Positions 9,004-15,353 of a stretch of DNA of 64,000 nt are shown here, piece by piece. The notes under the pieces were generated by a model that was not told where the DNA came from, ran no database searches, and was given only the letters and a program-made list of their open reading frames with translations. The translations under genes and the position numbers were made by a program. The stretch is from an uncultured Kiloniellaceae bacterium (lineage in GTDB: Bacteria > Pseudomonadota > Alphaproteobacteria > Kiloniellales > Kiloniellaceae), in contig CANMQP010000007.1 in the NCBI GenBank assembly GCA_947500035.1, positions 248,001 to 312,000 of the forward strand, in the 5' to 3' direction. Numbering within the stretch: the first letter of the stretch is position 1; each line of letters begins with the position of its first letter.

Positions 9004-9348
9004 ATGCTCGACAAAGAACGGATCATCACCGTTGCTACAGATAAGGAATTGATTGATCCCGCTTACCGCCACCTTCTGAAGTTCGCGGTTCGCAACAGCG
9101 GTATCTCTCAGCGGGAGTGGCCCACGGCCATCCAGGACATGTTCCTGGAAGCAGATGGGCTGGGTTTCGAATACCGGACGGTCAGCGGTGAGCCTTACCC
9201 TATCCCCCTGGTTGACGATATCTGGGGTGACGAACGTTACATCCGTGACTTCCTCGCCGCTGAAGTCTGCGAACATCCCGAGAAAGATCGTCTAATCGAT
9301 CTTTACTTCCGAACGGCTGTAGCCATCGCGCTGCTCAAGAGCCGGTAA
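9004..9348 (+). CDS. Hypothetical island protein, first gene of VirD4 module
   Basis: A 114-residue soluble acidic protein with no signal peptide or membrane segment. ATG 9004 has an ideal ribosome site (AGGAG, 6-7 bases upstream). The central FYR-like stretch and the C-terminal helix (RLIDLYFRTAVAIALLKSR) suggest a compact alpha/beta fold. I do not recognise a family. It is followed by a strong intrinsic terminator, so it can be transcribed alone; it is nevertheless the first of a co-directional block leading to the coupling ATPase. Codon use and GC are like the downstream block and unlike the AT-rich zone to its left, so a segment boundary probably lies near 8,850-8,950. Confidence 0.7.
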   Translation: MLDKERIITVATDKELIDPAYRHLLKFAVRNSGISQREWPTAIQDMFLEADGLGFEYRTVSGEPYPIPLVDDIWGDERYIRDFLAAEVCEHPEKDRLIDLYFRTAVAIALLKSR

Positions 9349-9357
9349 TCGCGACTT

Positions 9358-9387
9358 GGCCGGGGCCGTCATGGTCCCGGCCTTTTT
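9358..9387 (+). terminator. Intrinsic terminator
   Basis: A 10-bp GC-rich stem (GGCCGGGGCC paired with GGTCCCGGCC, one G-T wobble), a 5-nt loop GTCAT and a run of five T. It closes the gene at 9004-9348 ten bases after its stop codon. Confidence 0.85.
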
Positions 9388-9516
9388 CCTCTCCACCCAC
9401 ATCGAATTCGACTTTTCCCTAGCTTCGGTTCCAGCCCGGCAATTCGTGGCCTGACGTTCTTCACGCCCACCAAGCGCCTCATCGCCGGGTTTCGACCAAT
9501 CAAAGGGTGTAGCCAT

Positions 9517-10848
9517 ATGAACAGAAAATTCTTCCGGTTCCTTGAGAGCCGCAAGGTGGATCGTATCGAATCTCTCGCCGGGCTTCGTGCGCGGGCCGGT
9601 GAAATCAGGGCAGCGTTGCGCGCGGCCAGGTCGGTGTCCAATGCGCCAGGTTCCCTGGACGAGGTTCCGCGCGCGCTTGCGGCCTGTCGCGAAGCAATCG
9701 AAGCTATTCTTGCGCAGACAAAAGCCGCGTTGGAAAAGCTCGGGACGGAGCGTGACGCTGCAACGGATACCTTCCGTCTTATGCAGGTCTCCAACGGCGC
9801 CTTTCGCTCCCCGAAGGTGCCTGACCGGCTAAACACGTTATTGCTCGCCATGGCCTTTTGGTTGCTGGAGGGCGGCATGGCCGGCGCCATCCTGATCTCC
9901 GAGGGCCGCATGGACGTGCCTGCGGGCCTGGTCTACGGGCTGATCTTTGCCCTGGTCAACATTATCCTGGGTTTGCTGATCGGCTATCTGCCGCTGCGCT
10001 ATCTCGCCTATCGCAGTCCGGTCGATCTGACGGCCTCGGATAGCGGCGCTGAACAGGATCGCAGTGCCCGGCTGATCCGCAGGCTCTCGGCCTTCGGTCT
10101 TGGCGCAGGACTTGCCATGGAGGCCGTTCTGATCTTTGGCGCAGCGCGGCTGAGGGCGCTCGGCACCCATACGGGTGTGTTTGACTTCTCTGAGACCGGC
10201 TTCTGGGCGACCTTCAACGACAGCCTGGCCATCATCATAGCTGTCATCGGAACCTGCTCGGTCGTTCTCGCTGTCCTGAAAGGTTACAGCGGTCTGGACG
10301 ATCCTATTCCGGGTTTTGCGGAATGCCACCGCCAGGCCACCGCGGACATGGACGAGGCCGCCGATAGCATCGCAGACCAGGCGGATGAGGCTATCGAAGA
10401 AGCCTGCGATACGGCGCTGGGTCATGCCGAGGACGCCCTTGCCGATGCGCAGGCGGCTACCGAGGACAAGGCAGCCCGCATCGAAGATGTTGCCCGCGCC
10501 ATCGACCGCTTTAACGACAATGTGCGCACCGCGCAGGAAGCCGCAAAAGCACGCGCCCAGGACAATCGCCGCCTGGCATCCTTCGTGACGGGCCGCAAGC
10601 AGGCAGCACCCGTGCAATCCGGTCCCGATGCTTATGACGCCTTAATCCTGCCCTGCATCGATCAGGCCACCGAAGGTCTCGTCACCCACAGCATCGCGAT
10701 GAGTCCGATAGAAACGGAAATGGCGAAGCTCAATGCCAACCGCGCGCGCTGCCTTGCGGAGATTCAAGCCGCTCTGACCGCATTCCGCGCCAGCGCGCCC
10801 ACCCTCAATGTGCTGTTCGATGAAGGAGATGACGATGATCAGGTCTAA
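9517..10848 (+). CDS. Four-helix membrane protein with long coiled-coil tails
   Basis: 443 residues. An N-terminal helical region (about 15-90) rich in R/E/A is followed by four predicted membrane helices at about 106-128, 136-160, 188-210 and 236-256. A long Ala/Glu/Asp-rich coiled coil at about 270-360 follows, and the end is acidic (FDEGDDDDQV). This resembles a membrane anchor with a large cytoplasmic or periplasmic stalk. I recognise no family. The following vWA-like gene starts inside its last codons (14-bp overlap), so the two are translationally coupled and probably work together. A role in building a membrane complex for the VirD4-like ATPase downstream is an inference from context only. 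Confidence 0.7.
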   Translation: MNRKFFRFLESRKVDRIESLAGLRARAGEIRAALRAARSVSNAPGSLDEVPRALAACREAIEAILAQTKAALEKLGTERDAATDTFRLMQVSNGAFRSPKVPDRLNTLLLAMAFWLLEGGMAGAILISEGRMDVPAGLVYGLIFALVNIILGLLIGYLPLRYLAYRSPVDLTASDSGAEQDRSARLIRRLSAFGLGAGLAMEAVLIFGAARLRALGTHTGVFDFSETGFWATFNDSLAIIIAVIGTCSVVLAVLKGYSGLDDPIPGFAECHRQATADMDEAADSIADQADEAIEEACDTALGHAEDALADAQAATEDKAARIEDVARAIDRFNDNVRTAQEAAKARAQDNRRLASFVTGRKQAAPVQSGPDAYDALILPCIDQATEGLVTHSIAMSPIETEMAKLNANRARCLAEIQAALTAFRASAPTLNVLFDEGDDDDQV

Positions 10849-11737
10849 AGGAAAGCGCGCGAGCAGGCGCAACCGCCGCTCCAGGTCCGGCCCGAATTGG
10901 CCCCGCGTGTTCAAGATGGCCGCAGCGTTCGTCATGCCGGTATTCGTTCTGGGGGCGGGCGGATACGGTCTCAGCGAGTACATCAAGATCGAGCAGATTG
11001 GCGCTGACTACTGCTACAAACGTTCCGATCAAGCCCAGACGGCAGTGTTCCTGGATTACTCGGTCAACGGGGACCTGTCCGGGGCGCAGCGGCGTGATCT
11101 GGTCACGGCCCTGGAGCGCAGCTATGCGCAGTTGCCGCCCAACGGCCGGGTGATGATCTTCACCACGGCGCGCGATAGCGGCAGCTCGATTGCCCGGCCG
11201 GTTTTTCAGATCTGCCGCCCGGCGCAAGATGCCGCCGAGCAGGAAGCCATCGGCGCCCCCTCGAAGCCCGAACCCAACCTGCGCCGCACTGCCGATGACG
11301 CGCGCGGCCGGTTCGGCGCCGAGATCTCCCGCATCCTGAGCGACACGCAGGATAGCGCGAAGGCAGCACAAGAAAGCGCACTCCTGGAGCAGATACAGGC
11401 GATTTCGCGTTACGCCGGTTTTCAGGGGCGAGAGCGGAGCTTTGTTTTCCTCTCCGATGGACTCCAAAACTCCGAGATTGCCCGTTTCGGTGCGGTCAAG
11501 GGCGACATGCCCTCGGTGACGAGGTTCATCCGCCGGCCCGATTACCACGTCATCAAGCCGGAGTCGCTGGCAGGTGTGGATGTCACGCTGCTGCTGGTCG
11601 AAAGCCTCGCCCTGCCACAGCCGGGCCTGAATTTCGTGACCCACGATGAAATGCGCCGCTGGTGGCCGGAATACTTCCGGGTGAACGGCGCTGCCTCCGT
11701 GCGGCTGGAGCGTCTGCGCAGGATCGGCGGTTCGTAA
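10835..11737 (+). CDS. Membrane-anchored vWA-like protein
   Basis: 300 residues when started at ATG 10835, chosen because AAGGAG sits six bases before it; earlier in-frame ATGs have no spacing for a ribosome site. A very basic N-terminus (KGKRASRRNRRSRSG) precedes one membrane helix (about residues 28-48), then an exported domain. AVFLDYSVNGDLSGAQR places an Asp and Ser as in the MIDAS DxSxS site of von Willebrand A domains, although the last Ser is Asn, and FVFLSDGLQNSE matches the later conserved Asp region. The fold is therefore probably vWA or a degenerate copy. In the family these domains bind metal and protein ligands. It overlaps the upstream membrane gene by 14 bp. Confidence 0.65.
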   Translation: MIRSKGKRASRRNRRSRSGPNWPRVFKMAAAFVMPVFVLGAGGYGLSEYIKIEQIGADYCYKRSDQAQTAVFLDYSVNGDLSGAQRRDLVTALERSYAQLPPNGRVMIFTTARDSGSSIARPVFQICRPAQDAAEQEAIGAPSKPEPNLRRTADDARGRFGAEISRILSDTQDSAKAAQESALLEQIQAISRYAGFQGRERSFVFLSDGLQNSEIARFGAVKGDMPSVTRFIRRPDYHVIKPESLAGVDVTLLLVESLALPQPGLNFVTHDEMRRWWPEYFRVNGAASVRLERLRRIGGS

Positions 11738-11802
11738 TGCCGGTCCTGTCTCCCATTGGCTGAACCAAGCGCCCCGTCCGCGCCGAACGATAAGGAACAC
11801 CC

Positions 11803-12144
11803 ATGAAGAACCTGCCTCTTGAGTTCGATCAGATCCTTCTTGCCTTGGTGGCGGCGTGCGGCTTTGCGGCCTCCACCTGGGTCTTCAGAAAGGCGATGGA
11901 TAGCAGCGATCCCCGCTGGCTGATCGCCGCGATGGCGCTCCTGATCGTGAGTTACATCCCTTTCGTCACCCTGTTGGGCCAGTCCATGTCGGCGGCCATT
12001 GTCGCCACCGGCATGCTAAGCCAGATCCTGGCGCTGGCCATTGCTTTTACGGTTTACGGCGAGCCGATCACGCTCACCCGCGCTTTCGGATTGGCCGCAG
12101 CCCTGCTCGCCACACTCGCCTTTGTCGTTCCGGCAAAAGCCTAG
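11803..12144 (+). CDS. Small four-helix membrane protein, SMR/EamA-like
   Basis: 113 residues with four hydrophobic segments (about 10-28, 38-58, 62-82, 90-110). The VYGEPITLTRAFGLAAALL end matches the pattern of the last helix pair of small multidrug resistance/EamA proteins (G-E-P, then a Leu/Ala-rich helix). The usual membrane-embedded Glu of helix 1 in EmrE is not obvious here, so drug export is uncertain. It starts 66 bp after the vWA gene and ends 15 bp before another tiny membrane gene. In a conjugation-like block it could equally be a dedicated accessory or flippase-like subunit. Confidence in the coding call is good; function is open. Confidence 0.65.
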   Translation: MKNLPLEFDQILLALVAACGFAASTWVFRKAMDSSDPRWLIAAMALLIVSYIPFVTLLGQSMSAAIVATGMLSQILALAIAFTVYGEPITLTRAFGLAAALLATLAFVVPAKA

Positions 12145-12159
12145 AAGGAGCGCGGTGCT

Positions 12160-12438
12160 ATGAGTTCATCCCAGCAGGGCGGCTTGGCGCAGGCCTTCCA
12201 TGGCCTTGCCACCATCGTCGCCCTTATCGGCATGGTCTTCCTCACCCCGCGTCTCTGGCCGCTGATCGAGCCGCAGGTCTGGATCTGGCTGATCGATCTC
12301 TACAGCCATGAGGCCGCTTGGTGGCTGCTTCTGGGCGGAGAGATCACCACCTGGCTGATGACCTTCCTGGCGATCCGCCTGGGTCTTACGCTCGGGTTTA
12401 CGGTTATTGCGCTGCTGATCGCCCGGCGGGCGCTGTAG
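12160..12438 (+). CDS. Small membrane protein of unknown function
   Basis: 92 residues with three hydrophobic segments (about 14-30, 38-48 weaker, 55-88) and a short basic end (ARRAL). AAGGAG nine bases before ATG 12160 supports the start. It lies directly before the coupling ATPase gene (2-bp gap), the position in which some conjugation operons encode a membrane partner of VirD4. No known family is recognised. Confidence 0.65.
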   Translation: MSSSQQGGLAQAFHGLATIVALIGMVFLTPRLWPLIEPQVWIWLIDLYSHEAAWWLLLGGEITTWLMTFLAIRLGLTLGFTVIALLIARRAL

Positions 12439-12440
12439 TC

Positions 12441-14072
12441 ATGATCGACTTTCAGGAAAAGCGCTTCGGCTCCGCCGGCCTTGCCAACCGGGCCATGCGC
12501 CGGCGTGCCGGACTGCACAAGAAGCGCGGGGCCTATATCGGCCATGACGAGATGGGCCGTGCCTGTCACAGCGATCAGCAATCGGCGATCCTGCTTTGCG
12601 GCGGGGCCAGGTCGGGTAAGGGTAACTTGATTATCCCCTGGCTGGTCGACGGTTGCCTGAGTTCGGGCGGCGAAGCCAATCACATCCTGTCGCTGGATTG
12701 GAAAGGGCAGAACGGACTGATCGCCGGCCTCCAGGTCCAACAGAACCGGCGCATCTACAACTACAATCCCAGGGGCAACCGCGGGGTTCCCTCCCACCGT
12801 ATGAATCCGCTTTCTCACCTGCGTGGCGGGTCGCCTACACTGGTCGCCGATGCGCTACTGAGTTCTGCAAGCTGGATTCCCTTTACCGATCCGAGAGCGG
12901 CTTACTTCGAGGGCATGGCCCAGAAGATCGTCACGGCCGCCTCGGTCACGCTGGCGCGCACCAGCGGTGTCGTTACCTTGCCCGAGCTTGCCGACAAGAT
13001 GGCGGGGCTGGGATCAACCAGTGAGGAATTCCTTTCTTTCGAGTTCGACATCGCCCAGCAGCCTGAACCGGAAATCCGTCAGGTTGCCCAGGACTTGCGG
13101 AGCTTTCGCGCTGGCAAGAGCGACAGCGGCGGTTTCGAAGGTATCAAGAATGAGGTGGCAAAATCCTTCATCGGACTGATGGACCCGCAGGTTCGCGCTG
13201 CGCTCTCACCGCCCTATGACTTCGATTTCGAATGGCTGACCAGGGCCGATGCACCGCCCGCCATGGTCAACCTCATGGAGGACATCGAGTTCGCCGAAAT
13301 CTCCGGGCCGATCATCCGTGCGCTTTTTACCTCGGCACTTATCTACAAACGCCGGGCTATTTCCGCGCGTCCGCAGTTCTGGTGCCTTGATGAAATTTCG
13401 GCCTGTGGAGCCTGGCCTCTAGCCCCGAAGCTGGCGACCATCTGCGCGGGCTACAACATCCGCACGGCTTATGTCTGCCAGGCTTCGAAACAACTCGATG
13501 CCCTGGCGCCGAATGCCGGAGAAATCATCCCCAACTCCTGCGGCACCGCGATCTACATGGGCACCCGCTCCACGCAGCAGGCTTCTCTCGTCTCCAACCA
13601 GTTCGGCAAGGTCACACTGGATTACGACGACAAGGCGCGGCAGGAAAACGCCCGCGCGGCCAAAGCCAAGGCGATGGCTGAGGTTATCATGGGCGGGGCA
13701 GATCCGCTGACGGCAATGATGAGCGCTGCGCACCAGGACCGGATGGCGCGCCAGAAAAGCAAGATGGCTCGTTCTCTGCGCAGCGTCGATGAAGTCATCA
13801 ACGAAAAGAATGACCGGGCCTACGTCTTTATGCCGGGCGTCCTGGAAAAGCCCTTCTACGCGAAGGTCCCCAAATACTGGAAACGCCGCGACCTGGCAGG
13901 GCGGTATCTGGGCGATCCCTTCCACGCCAAACCCGGCACCGTCGAGATTGCTACCTGGTTGGGCCAGCGCCACCGCAAGGTGGTGACCGAGGATGCCCCT
14001 AAGCGCTTACGCGACTGGCCGCAGTACCGTGATAGCGGGAAGTGGTCTTACGTGAAGGGATTTAGGCCATGA
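12441..14072 (+). CDS. VirD4/TraG-like type IV coupling ATPase
   Basis: 543 residues. The P-loop CGGARSGKGN (about 51-60) is the Walker A of the TraG/VirD4/TraD group, and FWCLDEISACGAW gives Walker B with its catalytic Glu. The segment VCQASKQLDALAPNAG followed by NSCGTAIYMG is typical of the family's RecA-like core (sensor region QxxxQL-like). Known family members are hexameric ATPases that feed DNA or protein substrates to type IV secretion channels. Unlike VirD4, no N-terminal membrane helices are present in this protein; the preceding small membrane genes may supply them. There is no VirB or relaxase gene in the visible island, so it is an orphan here. ATG 12441 is chosen over the longer frame because the N-terminal extension overlaps gene 12160-12438. 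It overlaps the next gene by ATGA. Confidence 0.85.
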   Translation: MIDFQEKRFGSAGLANRAMRRRAGLHKKRGAYIGHDEMGRACHSDQQSAILLCGGARSGKGNLIIPWLVDGCLSSGGEANHILSLDWKGQNGLIAGLQVQQNRRIYNYNPRGNRGVPSHRMNPLSHLRGGSPTLVADALLSSASWIPFTDPRAAYFEGMAQKIVTAASVTLARTSGVVTLPELADKMAGLGSTSEEFLSFEFDIAQQPEPEIRQVAQDLRSFRAGKSDSGGFEGIKNEVAKSFIGLMDPQVRAALSPPYDFDFEWLTRADAPPAMVNLMEDIEFAEISGPIIRALFTSALIYKRRAISARPQFWCLDEISACGAWPLAPKLATICAGYNIRTAYVCQASKQLDALAPNAGEIIPNSCGTAIYMGTRSTQQASLVSNQFGKVTLDYDDKARQENARAAKAKAMAEVIMGGADPLTAMMSAAHQDRMARQKSKMARSLRSVDEVINEKNDRAYVFMPGVLEKPFYAKVPKYWKRRDLAGRYLGDPFHAKPGTVEIATWLGQRHRKVVTEDAPKRLRDWPQYRDSGKWSYVKGFRP

Positions 14073-14371
14073 GCAAGAAGTCAAGTAATTTCCCGCGTGA
14101 GGGCCTGCATACAATCGTAACCCATGCTGCCATCAAGCGCTTGGAAGCCGAGCGGCCCACGCTAAACGAAGAAATCCATTACACCATTGGCGGCGCCGTC
14201 GAGACGATTGTGCATACAAGCGCATATGCCGAGCGTGAAGCCGCCATCACCGCCGGCGTCAGACGCCTCACGCAAAACGCGCAGGAACTGCGCGCGGCCT
14301 ATGTTCGCGAGCAAAAGGCGCTCTGCGCCCGCTGGTGCAGGCATGCGCGCCACAACGCCAAAACCCGATAA
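14069..14371 (+). CDS. Small hypothetical protein coupled to VirD4-like gene
   Basis: 100 residues, start ATG overlapping the stop of the coupling ATPase (ATGA), so translation is coupled. The sequence is helical and basic at the C-terminus, with two cysteines near the end (CARWCRHARH). No signal peptide or membrane segment. It could be a substrate adaptor or small regulator of the ATPase, but nothing in the sequence proves this. Confidence 0.6.
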   Translation: MSKKSSNFPREGLHTIVTHAAIKRLEAERPTLNEEIHYTIGGAVETIVHTSAYAEREAAITAGVRRLTQNAQELRAAYVREQKALCARWCRHARHNAKTR

Positions 14372-14393
14372 CCCCCAGAGAAAGGACAAGAAC

Positions 14394-14711
14394 ATGAGTG
14401 ACCAGAACGAAAAGCAAAAGCCTATCAAGACTTTCGACGATGGGCGCATGAGCGCCGCCATTTGGGCCAAAGAGGGTGAACACGGACTCATCTACAACAC
14501 CACACTGAACTACAGCTATAAGGATAAGGATGGAAACTGGCGCGACACCCAGAGCATCCCCGCGCAGGAACTGCTCAAGGTCTCGAACCTGGCTCAACGT
14601 GCCTACGATCATGTGCTTCGTTTGAAGGAACATGACCGGGCGCAATACGTTCAGCAGGAGCAGGCCCAGTCTCAAGACCGGCCAGGCCCTCGTCAGTCGC
14701 GAGAACACTAA
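14394..14711 (+). CDS. Small conserved-looking hypothetical protein
   Basis: 105 residues starting at ATG 14394, with AAAGGA ten bases upstream; the longer frame reads through the preceding gene. The first 75 residues (KTFDDGRMSAAIW, then YNTTLNYSYKDKDGNWRDT) look like a small antiparallel beta domain followed by a helix (LLKVSNLAQRAYDHVLRL), ending in a Gln-rich tail. I recall the DGRxxAAIW...YKDxxGNW pattern from plasmids and islands of alphaproteobacteria, but I know no function. It is the last gene of the VirD4 block and is followed by the SOS-box promoter region. Confidence 0.65.
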   Translation: MSDQNEKQKPIKTFDDGRMSAAIWAKEGEHGLIYNTTLNYSYKDKDGNWRDTQSIPAQELLKVSNLAQRAYDHVLRLKEHDRAQYVQQEQAQSQDRPGPRQSREH

Positions 14712-14763
14712 TTACACAAAACATCCGGTAAAAGACTCCACAAATAGCAAAAAATGAAATAAT

Positions 14764-14778
14764 GTTCACTTTTTGTTC
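14764..14778 (+). promoter_or_regulatory. LexA (SOS) box before recombinase unit
   Basis: GTTC-N7-GTTC with an all-A/C/T spacer exactly matches the established alphaproteobacterial LexA operator. A TGTAAT -10-like element at 14783-14788 lies just downstream, so bound LexA would block the promoter. The start codon of the first gene is at 14827. This predicts DNA-damage induction of the 14827-16984 unit. Confidence 0.65.
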
Positions 14779-14826
14779 TATTTGTAATGAAAGGAACGTT
14801 ATTGATTTGAAAGGAGTAATGAAACA

Positions 14827-15192
14827 TTGAATGATCCAGCGACACCCCCAAAACCGCGCCACATTGTCGGCTCGTCGAGTGCAATTCCGCTCAAGGCCCT
14901 GAGCGTCGATGTTGTGCAGTTCCAGCACTACCTCGATGACTGCGAAGGAAGCACGGAGGAGAAATCCGAATATCTTGAACTTGTCTTTCAGATCGTCTTG
15001 CACTTCGTCGATCTTGGATACGGCATTCATCCCCTGAACAGCGCAATGGAAGAATGCTGTGGACAACTATCGGAAACGCCCAAACCTGACACATTGACGA
15101 CGCCGGATGCGGTAAAATTAACGGGTCAGCAGTCCCTTAAAGAAACAAGCAACGCCACCGAAGAATGTGTGGTGGAAAGAGAGGAGTCATGA
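14827..15192 (+). CDS. Hypothetical protein of SOS-boxed recombinase unit
   Basis: 121 residues from a TTG start; AAAGGAG lies about 10 bases upstream and no ATG exists in frame nearby. The core reads PLKALSVDVVQFQHYLDD and then a long helix with FVDLGYGIHPLNSA and a Cys pair (ECCGQ). I recognise it as a type often found beside serine recombinases in alphaproteobacterial islands, with no known activity. Its stop codon overlaps the ATG of the following truncated recombinase copy (ATGA), so the unit is translationally coupled. Regulation by the upstream SOS box is expected. Confidence 0.7.
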   Translation: MNDPATPPKPRHIVGSSSAIPLKALSVDVVQFQHYLDDCEGSTEEKSEYLELVFQIVLHFVDLGYGIHPLNSAMEECCGQLSETPKPDTLTTPDAVKLTGQQSLKETSNATEECVVEREES

Positions 15193-15353
15193 GCCCCCAA
15201 GCAACAGCGGAACACAAGCAAATCAAGGCCATCTTCTATTGCCGCGTCTCCAGTATGAAACAGGCGTGTGAAGGCGCAAATCTGGATAGCCAGGACCGTC
15301 TCCACAGAGTCTGCGCCGAGGCAGAAGACGCGCCGGAAAGAGAGGAGTCATGA
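15189..15353 (+). pseudogene. Truncated duplicate of the recombinase 5' end
   Basis: A 54-residue frame that repeats the first part of the next gene. Its IKAIFYCRVSSMKQACEGA and LDSQDRLHRVCAEAED segments align with TKAVIYCRVSSRKQASEGA and LDSQEHRCRVYAEDKG of the full recombinase, including the catalytic Ser region, and then it stops. The ribosome site GGAAAGAGAGGAGTCATGA is also duplicated, at 15174 and 15335, 161 bp apart. The ATGA overlaps with both neighbours are retained. It is therefore a diverged 161-bp tandem duplication, still open but too short to be an enzyme. Confidence 0.75.
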
